A stretch of 20,408 bases of DNA from Candidatus Iainarchaeum sp. (GCA_018691995.1 JABHJM010000074.1:1-20408); one strand, 5' to 3'. Shown: positions 1 to 8,600, counted from the first letter of the stretch. Numbers and translations are program-made. Notes: generated by a model not told the origin, from the sequence alone.

Positions 1-8
1 CTTTTTCA

Positions 9-16
9 TTAAAAAA
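9..16 (+). promoter_or_regulatory. possible TATA box of the dus gene
   Basis: The A/T-rich run TTAAAAAA lies 22-29 bases before the ATG at 38, close to the spacing seen at other first genes in the window. No Shine-Dalgarno site is visible, which fits a leaderless transcript. The window begins only 37 bases before the gene, so the upstream context cannot be judged. Confidence 0.3.
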
Positions 17-37
17 CTTTTGAATGAATAATATAAT

Positions 38-988
38 ATGCAAAAAATAGGAAATTTAAAAATTAAAGAAGGTGCATTTCTGGCACCAATGGCAGATTAT
101 ACAAATGTTGCTTTTCGTACACTTGCAAAAGAATATGGTTCTACTTTAGGGTACACAGAACTTGTTTCTGCAAAAGCCATTTGCTTTAATTCTAAAAGAA
201 CTTTTGAAATGCTTGAGGTAAGTGAGGAAGAAAAGCCTGTATTTTTACAATTGTTTGGAAATGATCCCGAAGTGATTGCGAATGCAATTAAAATTGTTGA
301 AAAAAAATTACCAAAAAATTTTGTTGGATATGATTTAAATTGTGGGTGTAGTGTTCCAAAAGCAATTAAAGGAAAATATGGTTGCTACCTAATGGATCAC
401 CCAGTACTTGTTGGAAAAATAATTGCGGCAATGAAAAATGCAACAAAAAAACCAATTACAGCTAAGTTAAGAATTGGGTTAGAAAAAGAAACCTTTTTGG
501 AAGTAGCAAAAGAGGCAGAAAAAAATGGTGCTGATGCAATTTGTTTACATGCTCGTTTTGGAAAACAAGGTTATAGTGGAGTTGCTGATTGGAAAAAAAT
601 TAAAGAATTAAAAAATAAGGTAAAAGTCCCAGTTATTGGAAATGGAGATGTTGTTGATGTTACTACTTATAAAAAAATGAAAAAAGAAACAAATTGTGAT
701 TTTGTAATGGTTGCGCGCGGGATAATTGGAAATGCATTTTTGTTCAAACAAATAAAACAGTTTTGTGAGGGGAAAAAAGTTAAAGAAAAAAATGAAAAAG
801 AAATTCTTATTGAAGGAAAAAGATTTTTAGAACTTGCAAATGATTTTTCTCTTGGAGTGAATAATGTGAGAGGATATTTTATAGGACTTGCAAATGGTTT
901 TAATGGGGCAAAAAAGTTAAGGGACTCTTTTGCAAGAGCAAAAAATATCGAAGAAATAGAAAAACCATTTTTAAAATTTTTTAAATAA
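38..988 (+). CDS. tRNA-dihydrouridine synthase (Dus/COG0042 family)
   Basis: Flavin enzyme that reduces uridine to dihydrouridine in tRNA D-loops, using FMN and NAD(P)H. The 316-residue length is usual for the family. It opens with the barrel strand LAPMADYTNVAFR (about 15-27). NCGCSVPKAIKGKYGCYLM (101-119) matches the family block around the catalytic Cys; C116 in YGCYLM is the expected general acid. LHARFG (about 170) and the phosphate-binding segments IGNGDVVD and VARGIIGN complete the TIM barrel, followed by a short helical C-terminus. The ATG at 38 has an A/T-rich element about 25 bases upstream and no Shine-Dalgarno site. Its stop lies one base from the stop of the convergent regulator gene. 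The particular Dus subtype and target uridine cannot be told from the sequence. Confidence 0.93.
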   Translation: MQKIGNLKIKEGAFLAPMADYTNVAFRTLAKEYGSTLGYTELVSAKAICFNSKRTFEMLEVSEEEKPVFLQLFGNDPEVIANAIKIVEKKLPKNFVGYDLNCGCSVPKAIKGKYGCYLMDHPVLVGKIIAAMKNATKKPITAKLRIGLEKETFLEVAKEAEKNGADAICLHARFGKQGYSGVADWKKIKELKNKVKVPVIGNGDVVDVTTYKKMKKETNCDFVMVARGIIGNAFLFKQIKQFCEGKKVKEKNEKEILIEGKRFLELANDFSLGVNNVRGYFIGLANGFNGAKKLRDSFARAKNIEEIEKPFLKFFK

Positions 989-989
989 A

Positions 990-1472
990 TTATTTCATTT
1001 TAATAACATTATCAATTTCAGAATCAACTTCTTTTGCAACTCGTTTCATTCTTGAAAAAATGTGTAACATATCATCTTCAATTTCAGTAATAATTCCTTG
1101 CATAGTTTTGTGTCTTGTGAAATAATACTTTCCGCCTTTTTCAATTAAACCGGCGTGAAGTAAATTATTCAAATGATTAATTACACTTCCTCTACTCATT
1201 CCAATTCTTTGAGCAATTGTAGTGCTTGTTAGTACTTGTCCAATCATTCCAGCTAAATAAATTTCTTTAAAGATTACTGCGGCTGTTTTTCCTTTGTCTA
1301 TTTTTTCAAAAAAACCAAGGGAAGAACAAATCCAAGCTAATTTTTCATCAAGATTATCATTTTCAGGCAAAATAACCTTTCTAATAGTGATTTTTGAATC
1401 GCTTCGACCTGGATTTGCATAGCTAAGGGCTCTTTTTACAGCTGGTAAATTCGAATTCTTTTCATTTTCCAT
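990..1472 (-). CDS. winged-helix transcriptional regulator, divergent from grpE-dnaK
   Basis: 160-residue basic protein. Residues about 60-120 read as a winged helix-turn-helix: a first helix (TAAVIFKEIYLAG), TSTTIAQRIGMSRGSVINHL as the HTH with recognition helix SRGSVINHLNNLLHAGLI, then a wing GGKYYFT. A long amphipathic C-terminal helix (about 125-158) could dimerise. The exact family is not recognised; ArsR/HTH_20-like is possible. The gene starts 116 bases from grpE and its TATA box sits next to an inverted repeat lying between the two genes, the usual layout of an autoregulated repressor that also controls its neighbour. I infer a heat-shock regulator playing the role of Phr or HSR1 in other archaea; binding is not shown by the sequence. 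Confidence 0.85.
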   Translation of the reverse strand: MENEKNSNLPAVKRALSYANPGRSDSKITIRKVILPENDNLDEKLAWICSSLGFFEKIDKGKTAAVIFKEIYLAGMIGQVLTSTTIAQRIGMSRGSVINHLNNLLHAGLIEKGGKYYFTRHKTMQGIITEIEDDMLHIFSRMKRVAKEVDSEIDNVIKMK

Positions 1473-1494
1473 ACTTATTGTGTATTAGCAACTA

Positions 1495-1502
1495 TTTTTA
1501 AA
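1495..1502 (-). promoter_or_regulatory. TATA box of the winged-helix regulator
   Basis: On the minus strand this reads TTTAAAAA and lies 23-30 bases before the regulator's ATG, so transcription would begin at or near the start codon (leaderless). One operator half-site begins two bases upstream of it, where TFB would contact DNA. Confidence 0.6.
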
Positions 1503-1504
1503 TA

Positions 1505-1545
1505 TTGTCTAAACAATGCCTTAATTGGTTAAATAGTTTAGACAA
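1505..1545. promoter_or_regulatory. inverted-repeat operator between regulator and grpE
   Basis: TTGTCTAAAC (1505-1514) and GTTTAGACAA (1536-1545) are perfect 10-base inverted repeats. The left copy is also nearly self-palindromic (TTGTCTAAACAA, 1505-1516), as is the right one (TAGTTTAGACAA, 1534-1545); their centres are 29 bases apart, close to three helical turns. One copy abuts the regulator's TATA box, the other lies 12 bases upstream of the grpE TATA box. This is where a dimeric regulator encoded next door would be expected to bind. The core resembles the CTAAC-N5-GTTAG motif that I recall for Archaeoglobus HSR1. Confidence 0.6.
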
Positions 1546-1557
1546 AAGGTAATCAAA

Positions 1558-1565
1558 TTTAAAAA
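1558..1565 (+). promoter_or_regulatory. TATA box of grpE-dnaK
   Basis: TTTAAAAA lies 24-31 bases before the ATG at 1589, the standard distance for a leaderless archaeal transcript. This supports 1589 rather than the in-frame TTG at 1580 as the grpE start. Confidence 0.6.
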
Positions 1566-1588
1566 AAGATGGGGCATCCTTGTATAAT

Positions 1589-2047
1589 ATGGCCAAAAAA
1601 GATTCTAAACAAAGTTGTGTTTGTAAAGAAAAAGATACAAAAATAGAAGAACTAACAACAGATTTGAAAAGAGTCCAAGCTGATTTTGAAAATTATCAAA
1701 AAAGAGTAGAAAATGAATTTATTTCACGAGATGAAAGAGGAAGAGCCAAAATAATGCTTTCATCACTTGTAATTCTTGACACAATAAATGAAGGAATAAA
1801 ACACGAACCAAAAAATGATGGACTAATAAAAGTCAAAGAAGTTGTTGTAAAATTTATGCACGAAAATAACGTACAAAAAATGACAAAAAAAGCAGGAGAT
1901 CAATTTGACCATGAAGAAATGGAATGCATGATGCAAGGAAATGAAAAAAAGGTCGAAGATGGAGAAGTGTTAGAAGTATTACAAAAAGGATATTTTATCA
2001 ATGATAAAGTTTTGCGATTCGCAAAAGTCAAGGTAAATAAATTATAA
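1589..2047 (+). CDS. grpE: GrpE, nucleotide exchange factor of DnaK
   Basis: 152 residues from the ATG at 1589. GrpE dimers release ADP from DnaK. The N-terminal third is a long charged helix holding LKRVQADFENYQKRVENEF, the family signature of the coiled-coil stalk; the C-terminal half (from about KVKEVVVKFMHENNVQKM) matches the beta domain, including FDHEEMECMMQ and VLEVLQKGYFINDKVLRFAKVKV. Two cysteines near the N-terminus (CVCKEKD) are unusual but lie in the disordered tail. An in-frame TTG nine bases upstream is a poorer start because the TATA box sits 24-31 bases from the ATG. The gene is followed after 16 bases by dnaK with its own ribosome binding site, so the two are probably one operon. 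Archaeal GrpE is generally considered a bacterial acquisition. Confidence 0.95.
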   Translation: MAKKDSKQSCVCKEKDTKIEELTTDLKRVQADFENYQKRVENEFISRDERGRAKIMLSSLVILDTINEGIKHEPKNDGLIKVKEVVVKFMHENNVQKMTKKAGDQFDHEEMECMMQGNEKKVEDGEVLEVLQKGYFINDKVLRFAKVKVNKL

Positions 2048-2050
2048 TTA

Positions 2051-2056
2051 GAGGTG
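2051..2056 (+). promoter_or_regulatory. Shine-Dalgarno site that sets the dnaK start
   Basis: GAGGTG lies seven bases before the ATG at 2064 but only one base before the in-frame ATG at 2058. The spacing favours 2064, which gives an N-terminus MSKIIGIDLGTSNS. Confidence 0.7.
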
Positions 2057-2063
2057 GATGAAT

Positions 2064-3944
2064 ATGAGTAAAATAATTGGAATAGATCTTGGAACAAGTA
2101 ATAGTGCTGCTGCAGTACTAGAAGGAGGGAAACCAAAAATAATTCCCAGTGCAGAAGGAAACACGGTTTATGGAAAAGCTTTCCCTAGTGTTGTTGCATT
2201 TACAAAGGATGGAAAAATGTTAGTTGGAGAACCAGCAAGAAGACAAGCTGTAAGTAATCCAGAAAATACAATTACAAAAGCAAAAAGAAAAATGGGAACA
2301 ACTCATAAATTTAAAGCAAATGGAAAAGAATACACTCCACAACAAATTAGTGCATTTATTTTACAAAAAATAAAAAAAGATGCAGAAAGTTTTTTAGGGG
2401 ATAAAGTAGAAAAGGCAGTAATCACTGTGCCAGCTTATTTTGATGATAATCAAAGACAAGCAACAAAAGATGCAGGGAGTATTGCAGGACTTGAAGTTGT
2501 AAGAATTGTAAACGAACCAACAGCAGCTTCACTTTCATATGGTCTTGACAAAAAAGAAAAAGATGAAAAAGTATTAGTATTTGATCTTGGAGGGGGAACA
2601 CTTGATGTTACTCTAATGGAACTAAGTGATGGAGTATTTGAAGTAAAAAGCACTTCAGGAGACACACAACTTGGTGGAACCGATATGGACCAATCATTAG
2701 TTGACTTTATTGTAAAAGATTTTCAAGAAAAAGAAAGCGTTGATTTAACAAAAGATTCAATGGCTTTACAAAGAGTTGTTGAAGCAGCAGAAAAAGCAAA
2801 AATCGAATTATCAACAACACTTGAAACAGATATTAACTTACCCTATGTAACGGCTGATGCAAGTGGACCAAAACACTTAACAATGAAAATAAATCGTTCA
2901 AAACTTGAAGAACTTGTAAGAAGTACTGTTGATAAATGTGAAAAACCAATCACACAAGCTCTAGCAGATGCTAAATTAACAGCAGCTGACCTTTCAAAAG
3001 TAATTCTTGTAGGAGGACCAACAAGAATGCCAATTGTAGAAGAATTTGTAAAAAAAGTAACAGGGATTGAACCAGAAAGAGGAGTAGATCCAATGGAATG
3101 TGTTGCAATGGGTGCAGCAATCCAAGCAGGAGTACTAAGTGGAGAAGTAAAAGATGTTTTACTACTTGACGTAACACCACTATCTCTTGGAATAGAAACA
3201 CTTGGGGGAGTTAGCACAAAATTAATTGAACGTAACACAACAATTCCAACAAAACAATCTCAAGTATTTTCAACAGCAGCAGATAATCAAACAACTGTTG
3301 ACATACATGTTTTACAAGGAGAAAGACCTCTTGCAAAAGATAACAAAACACTTGGGAGATTCCAGTTGACTGGTATTTTACCAGCTCCAAGAGGGATGCC
3401 TCAAATTGAAGTAACTTTTGATATTGATGCAAACGGAATTGTAAATGTTCACGCAATCGATAAGGGAACTGGAGTAGAACAATCAATCAAAATTGTTGCT
3501 AGTGAAAAACTTAAAGATGAAGAAATTGAAAAAATGAAAAAAGAAGCAGAAGATCATGCAACAGAAGATGAAAAAGTAAAAAAAGAAATTGAAGTAATAA
3601 ATACAGCAGATGCTTCAATTTATTCAACAGAAAAAATGTTAGAAGAGTTAAAAGATAAAATAGATGAAGACAAAAAAACTCAAATAACAGAAAAATTAGA
3701 TGCATTAAAAGAAGAGCTTGCAAAAGAGCCAAAAGATCCAACAGCTCTTGAAGAAAAATTAAATGAATTAAATACAAAGCTACAAGAAGTGGGGACGGAA
3801 GTATATCAAAAAGCTCAGGCTGAAAGCCAAGCACAACAACAATCCGAAGGGGCAGAAAATGCAAATCCGGAAGAGAAAAAAGAAGGGGATGAAAAAGTTG
3901 TTGATGCCGAATTCGAAGAAAAAACAGACGACAAAAAAGAATAA
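2064..3944 (+). CDS. dnaK: Hsp70 chaperone DnaK
   Basis: ATP-driven chaperone of 626 residues, full length for DnaK. The nucleotide-binding domain shows the phosphate 1 loop GIDLGTSNS, VPAYFDDNQRQATKDA, IVNEPTAASLSYG, the phosphate 2 loop VFDLGGGTLDVT, and the adenosine motif ILVGGPTRMPIV. The linker DVLLLDVTPLSLGIE leads into the substrate-binding beta domain, then an alpha-helical lid rich in Lys and Glu and a tail EKVVDAEFEE, like the EEVD-type bacterial end. GrpE lies just upstream; dnaJ follows 560 bases later but is separated by an opposite-strand gene. DnaK is bacterial in origin in archaea, so this cluster reflects an old or lineage-specific transfer. Arg codons are nearly all AGA. 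Confidence 0.98.
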   Translation: MSKIIGIDLGTSNSAAAVLEGGKPKIIPSAEGNTVYGKAFPSVVAFTKDGKMLVGEPARRQAVSNPENTITKAKRKMGTTHKFKANGKEYTPQQISAFILQKIKKDAESFLGDKVEKAVITVPAYFDDNQRQATKDAGSIAGLEVVRIVNEPTAASLSYGLDKKEKDEKVLVFDLGGGTLDVTLMELSDGVFEVKSTSGDTQLGGTDMDQSLVDFIVKDFQEKESVDLTKDSMALQRVVEAAEKAKIELSTTLETDINLPYVTADASGPKHLTMKINRSKLEELVRSTVDKCEKPITQALADAKLTAADLSKVILVGGPTRMPIVEEFVKKVTGIEPERGVDPMECVAMGAAIQAGVLSGEVKDVLLLDVTPLSLGIETLGGVSTKLIERNTTIPTKQSQVFSTAADNQTTVDIHVLQGERPLAKDNKTLGRFQLTGILPAPRGMPQIEVTFDIDANGIVNVHAIDKGTGVEQSIKIVASEKLKDEEIEKMKKEAEDHATEDEKVKKEIEVINTADASIYSTEKMLEELKDKIDEDKKTQITEKLDALKEELAKEPKDPTALEEKLNELNTKLQEVGTEVYQKAQAESQAQQQSEGAENANPEEKKEGDEKVVDAEFEEKTDDKKE

Positions 3945-3978
3945 TTCTGACAAATCTCAAAGTACAAAAGATATTGCA

Positions 3979-4016
3979 GAAGGGGTTTGGCTTGCGAGCT
4001 AAACCTCTTTATTTTT
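3979..4016 (+). terminator. hairpin plus T-rich tract after dnaK
   Basis: GGTTTGGCT (3984-3992) and AGCTAAACC (3997-4005) pair through nine positions with one G-T wobble around a TGCG loop, and a few further weak pairs extend the base. TCTTTATTTTT follows. It sits between the stops of dnaK and the convergent minus-strand gene. Archaeal termination relies mainly on the T-run; the stem is more like a bacterial intrinsic terminator. Confidence 0.6.
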
Positions 4017-4437
4017 AATTTTTAGCAGGAAGTTTTAGTATGCAACTATTTCGATTAAAAAAAGAAAATGCTTCATTGAGTTCATGTGCGCTTGTAGCAG
4101 AATCAATTTTTTCAATAAATGTTTCAAGACTTTTTACTTGTAATTTGTCCAGAACCAAGTGTTCTCGATTAGTAAATAAACTTTTTAAAAGTCCACCGAC
4201 TGAACTTTTAGCCCCAGCTACAAAATCTCTTTCTGTGCGAATTATCAATGGGCTGCGTTCGGCTTTAATTAAATATTCAGCGACAACTCTAAGGTTTGCA
4301 ACTTCAACATCAACTTCTTTAAGAAATTTTATTCTTCGATCAACTGGACTAGCACGTCTATGTTCCTCAGCTGAAATGGCACGTCGACGTCTTTCTTTTT
4401 TGGCATTACGTCGTATAGTTGCACGTGAAGGTTTCAT
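4015..4437 (-). CDS. unrecognised basic protein between dnaK and dnaJ
   Basis: I do not recognise a family. From the ATG at 4437 it is 140 residues: an Arg/Lys-rich N-terminus (MKPSRATIRRNAKKERRRR, then EEHRR), followed by what looks like mostly helical sequence with an amphipathic C-terminal half (SLETFIEKIDSATSAHELNEA). No signal peptide or membrane segment. A longer start at 4485 is open, but the A/T-rich box at 4461-4468 lies 24-31 bases before 4437, matching other leaderless starts here. About 12 of its 17 Arg codons are CGN, against roughly 2 of 15 in dnaK, so its composition is unlike its neighbours. The plus-strand frame over the same DNA (4040-4507) yields a Ser/Leu/Cys-rich, nearly Asp-free product and is judged a shadow. 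The basic N-terminus could bind nucleic acid; that is a guess. Confidence 0.6.
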   Translation of the reverse strand: MKPSRATIRRNAKKERRRRAISAEEHRRASPVDRRIKFLKEVDVEVANLRVVAEYLIKAERSPLIIRTERDFVAGAKSSVGGLLKSLFTNREHLVLDKLQVKSLETFIEKIDSATSAHELNEAFSFFNRNSCILKLPAKN

Positions 4438-4460
4438 TAATATCTTACTTAGTTCAAACC

Positions 4461-4468
4461 TTTTATTT
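4461..4468 (-). promoter_or_regulatory. TATA-like box between the minus-strand gene and dnaJ
   Basis: Reads AAATAAAA on the minus strand, 24-31 bases before the ATG at 4437. On the plus strand a start about 30 bases downstream would fall near 4491 and give dnaJ a short leader of about 13 bases carrying its GGTGA ribosome binding site. One A/T element could therefore serve both directions. Confidence 0.4.
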
Positions 4469-4492
4469 GTTTTGGATGCTAACATTATTAGT

Positions 4493-4497
4493 GGTGA
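4493..4497 (+). promoter_or_regulatory. Shine-Dalgarno site of dnaJ
   Basis: GGTGA, six bases before the ATG at 4504, complementary to the archaeal 16S 3' end. It shows that dnaJ is translated from a leadered transcript, unlike grpE. Confidence 0.6.
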
Positions 4498-4503
4498 GCA
4501 AAA

Positions 4504-5619
4504 ATGACTGATTATTATGCAACATTAGGACTTGCAAAAGGTGCAGGAGTAGATGAAATAAAAAAAGCTTATAAAAAACTTGCAAAAAAATATCATCCTG
4601 ATGTAAGTAAGCATGATGATGCTGAAAAAAAATTCAAAGAAGTACTTGAAGCATATCAAGTGTTAAGTGATCCAGAAAAAAAACAAAATTATGATAATTA
4701 TGGTGACTCTTACAAAAACTTTCAAGGATATTCGCAAGGATTTGGACATGGTCAAAGAATGGACTTTGATTTTGAAGATATTTTTAACCAATTTTCAGGA
4801 ATGAATTTTGATTTAGGAGATATTTTTGGAAGAAGAAGTCAAAGAGGGACACAAGACCATGGAAGTAATGTAAAAATTAATCTAACACTCTCTTTTGTTG
4901 ATGCAGCATTTGGGACAACAAAAGAAATTTCTTTGAATAGAATACAAAGATGTAAAAAATGTCACGGAAGTGGAGCAGAAGGAAAACTAAAAACATGTCC
5001 CACATGTCAAGGAAGGGGAGCTGAAGTAAGACAACAAAGAACTCCTTTTGGAGTATTTCAAACTCAAAGCACATGTAGACAATGTAGTGGAAAAGGTAAG
5101 GTAGCAGAAAAAGAATGTGGTGAATGTAGGGGAAACGGACTTATAACAAAAAAAGAAAAAATAAAAGTAAAAATTCCTCCAGGAATAAATACATCTAATC
5201 ATTTACGAATGCAAGGAAAAGGACACGAAGGAAAAGATGGAGCTGGAGATTTATTTGTTGTAATATATGTAGAACAACATGAAGTATTCAAAAGAAACGA
5301 AGCAGATATTTATGCAGAAATACCAATTTCTTTTACTGAAAGTGCACTTGGAACAACAGTAGAAGTTCCAACATTACTTGGAAAAGAAAATTTAAAAATT
5401 CCTTCTGGAACCCAAACCGGAACAATATTCAAAGTTAGAGGAAAAGGAATACAAAAATTAAATTCTAAAAGTTTTGGTGATGAGTACATAAAAGTAATTG
5501 TTGAAACACCAAAAAAAATGTCAAAAAAAGAAAAAGAATTATTACAAAAACTTTCAAAAGAAGAAAAAGTAGCAAAAGAAAGAAACTCCTTTTTCAAAAA
5601 GATATTTAAAAAGTTCTAA
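4504..5619 (+). CDS. dnaJ: DnaJ (Hsp40) co-chaperone, type I
   Basis: 371 residues, usual length for type I DnaJ, which delivers clients to DnaK and stimulates its ATPase. The J domain (1-65) carries the HPD motif in KKYHPDVSK. A Gly/Phe-rich stretch (about 70-115) follows. The zinc-finger domain contains the four CxxCxGxG-type modules: CKKCHGSG, CPTCQGRG, CRQCSGKG and CGECRGNG. The C-terminal beta domains end in a Lys-rich tail (KKIFKKF). DnaJ is not directly joined to grpE-dnaK: a minus-strand gene lies between, and the inverted-repeat operator seen upstream of grpE is not repeated in front of dnaJ, so its regulation may differ. The neighbourhood and the full set of domains leave little doubt about function. 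Confidence 0.97.
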   Translation: MTDYYATLGLAKGAGVDEIKKAYKKLAKKYHPDVSKHDDAEKKFKEVLEAYQVLSDPEKKQNYDNYGDSYKNFQGYSQGFGHGQRMDFDFEDIFNQFSGMNFDLGDIFGRRSQRGTQDHGSNVKINLTLSFVDAAFGTTKEISLNRIQRCKKCHGSGAEGKLKTCPTCQGRGAEVRQQRTPFGVFQTQSTCRQCSGKGKVAEKECGECRGNGLITKKEKIKVKIPPGINTSNHLRMQGKGHEGKDGAGDLFVVIYVEQHEVFKRNEADIYAEIPISFTESALGTTVEVPTLLGKENLKIPSGTQTGTIFKVRGKGIQKLNSKSFGDEYIKVIVETPKKMSKKEKELLQKLSKEEKVAKERNSFFKKIFKKF

Positions 5620-5629
5620 TCAAAGCAAG

Positions 5630-5637
5630 TATTAATA
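5630..5637 (+). promoter_or_regulatory. TATA-like box of the large surface-protein gene
   Basis: TATTAATA at 24-31 bases before the ATG at 5661, with no Shine-Dalgarno site, fitting a leaderless transcript. Confidence 0.45.
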
Positions 5638-5660
5638 ATGACAAAATACCTTACATAAGA

Positions 5661-8600
5661 ATGAAAAAATTCATTTTTGGTGTACTAATTTTATTATTTG
5701 TTTTAATTATTTTTAGTGGATTTTCTTTAGCCGGGGTTGTTAATCCCCCATCTGGAGGTAGTTGGATTAGAGTTTCTCAACCTTCATTTAATGGGCAACC
5801 ATGTGGAAGTGGAAGTTATGTTTCAGGATATTCACACTATTGTGGAACTTATTTTAGTAATGGATCTGACCATGATGATGGTTGCGGCTGTTGGAAAATG
5901 AGTGATGGAAGAGTCGGAGTTTATTGTTGTGATAGTTTTGGTGGACAAGGGATAAGAACTTGTGAAAAACATTTTCCATCTTATAATGGAAGTGACTTTA
6001 GCTGGAGTGGTGGAGATTATTCAATTAATTGTACTGGGGCCTGTACAAATTTAACTTGGTATAAAGATCAAGATGGGGATGATTATTCAAATGGAGCTAC
6101 TTTAACTAGTTGTGATGTTCGACCAAACGCAAACTATTTTTTATCTTCAGAACTAATTGCAACAAGTGGCGATTGTGTTGACACAAACCCAAATATTAAT
6201 CCAGGAGAAACAGAAATTTGTAATGGAATAGATGATGATTGTTTGAATGGTCCTGATGATGGATTTGAATGTGTTCAAGGAAGCACAGGGTGTAATTCTT
6301 CATGTAACTTAACTTGTTATGACGGGACCCCATCAACAATTATTGATCATGGCGGAGCAGACTGGATCATTTCATCTGATTCACAGATAGTTGGAAAACA
6401 CACTAACATTGGAAACTTTAGGATCGATTCAGGAATAATTGCAACAGTAAAACCATTTGATGGGACAAATTGTGGATTATTGGATATTAATGCTAATAAT
6501 ATTATTATTAACGGAAAAATAGACGCTACCGGTGCCGGATATGGTGGCGGCGCTGGAGGTGGAGGTGGCGGAGGAAATAACTGGCATAACCGTCGTGGAA
6601 GCATTGGTTCTGGTGGAATTGCAGGACAAGGTGGAACCAATGGAAGTTCTGGATCAAACCCATCTTCAATTGAAGCTTATGCGAACCATAGTGGAAAAGG
6701 AGGAAATGGTGGAGCAGGAGCAGGATCTTTCGCAGGAATTATTGGAACAGGAGGATCCTGGGTTGGCTGGGAACAAAGTGGAAATTCTGGCGGAAATGGT
6801 GGGGATGGAAAATATTGTAATGGACTAACAAGTAATTGTGATTTAACCGAAACACTTGATGTAAACATTGGTTCTGGTGGAGCCGGTGGCGGTGGAGGAT
6901 CAGGCGCAGGGGGAGAAGAAGGTAGCTGTACAGGACAACCTGGGGGTGGTGGCGGAGCCGCAGGTGGAAATGGAGGAGGATCAGTAATACTTAAATCGAA
7001 TAACACAATTATGATTCTTGGAGAAATACTTACAAAAGGAACCCTTGGAGAAAATGGAGAAATTGGTGGAAATAGGGGCTGTAGTCCAAGTCGTCCAGGA
7101 GATGGTGGTGATGGTGGAAGCTCATTAGTCTTAGGAAATGGAATTGGAGGTGCAGGAAGAAGCCCAGAACATTTATCTTCAGGAAGCGGAGGAAATGGAG
7201 GTGCTGGCGCAGGCGGCGGAATTTTATTATGGTCTCCTAAAGAAGATGGGATAACAATTAATGGCAACATAAACACTTTGAATGGAAGTGATCAAACAAG
7301 CTATGGTGGAACACTAAAAATATTTTATTGTAATTCTTATTTGAATAGTGGAACTCTAGATTATGGAAGATTTTTCGAAGGAGATAGTTGTGAGGCAATA
7401 GAATCTTGTAATGGGATAGATGATGATGGGGACACATTAGTAGATGAAGATTTTGAATGTATACAAAATTCAGTTGATTGTGATGCAACTTGTATGCTAG
7501 ATTCTGGAGGATGTTCTATTGGAAATTTAGAATTTGTACAAACAGATTGGTCAGGTGGAAAAGAACAATTTACATTTGGAGAAAACAATAAATACAACTC
7601 AGATAATGGTTTTGTAAGTGTAATTGGAACAAATGTTGGAAGAATTGTTTTTGAACCAAATCCAACTGGGGCAACTATTAATGGTTATGATAGTGGATGG
7701 AGAAATTTATTACAAAGTACTCTCAATTGTGATTATATTGGAACCGACTTTCAACCTTCATGTGATAGTGGAATTTGTCCCGAAGAAATGGTAGATGCCG
7801 CACCAGGGCATTGGTTTAATAGCTGTGAAGATAATGTAAGTAATCGCCCATACCGAATGTTGTATGAAAATGAAACAAATCCAAATCTTGGTTTTCCAAT
7901 TTCAGCAGGAGATTTAGTACATCACTCCGGTGGAAGTTTAACAATTGGATTAAATTCTCCGCAAAGTGTTGTAAAAAGTTATTATGTGTCGGTTGACATG
8001 ATTGTTGAAGGTGGAGATAATACAGCTGATTATTTAGATCTTCAAGTAAACAGTAGTGCTGTGCAAAGAGGTTATGATCCCAACCATTCTTCTTCAGAGT
8101 GGGTATGGTGGAGTTGTTATTTTCCAACAAAATTTGATTTTAAAGCAACAAATGATAATACAATAAAATTTAAAGCGCCAAATGGAAGTATACATTTAGA
8201 TGCATATAGAATAACAGAAGATATTCCAACAGGTTTACCTATGTGTGTAGTAGGAGCAAATGATAGTACTGTTGTTGGGAATAAAGGCGGATTAATGTTT
8301 TCGGTAATGGATCTTGGATCAAGGGATAATTGGGGATTTTTAGAATGGGATTATACAAAAAATAGTGGCGAATCAATAGAGGTTTGGTTCCAACAATCAA
8401 ATCTTGCAGATATGTCTGAGGATGATTGGCATAATGTTTCAGCTGGAAATGGAAGTTATGATTTAACATCTTTTACAAAACAATATGGTAGATTTTGGGT
8501 TGGACTAGCTGGAGATAGTAGTGGTTCGCCAATGTTAAATGAAGTTCGACTGTGTAAACTTGATACAACCATTTATTGTGATGGAGTTGTTCCAGTAAAC

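Noticed and set aside
2843..3960. Minus-strand frames opposite dnaK
   Set aside because: Leu/Phe-rich antisense of Lys/Glu-rich coding; DnaK motifs on the plus strand are complete.
4451..4460. AGTTCAAACC, similar to a tRNA T-loop
   Set aside because: No acceptor, D or anticodon stems can be formed around it; the flanks are A/T-rich.
4040..4507. Plus-strand frame overlapping the dnaJ start by ATGA, possible gene coupled to dnaJ
   Set aside because: Its product is rich in Ser, Leu and Cys and almost lacks Asp, as expected for an antisense shadow; the minus-strand frame has normal composition and a well-placed A/T box.
6532..6828. Plus-strand frame overlapping the Gly-rich part in another phase
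   Set aside because: Arises from repeated GGTGGA-type codons read out of frame; no ribosome binding site and no family resemblance.
6532..7240. Gly-rich DNA as a tandem or mobile repeat
   Set aside because: No exact repeat unit or flanking direct repeats; variation is at third codon positions, as expected from protein-level constraint.
6347..7276. Long Pro-rich frames on the minus strand over the Gly-rich region
   Set aside because: They are the complement of GGN codon runs (CCN) in the surface-protein gene; no start signals and the plus-strand gene continues through.
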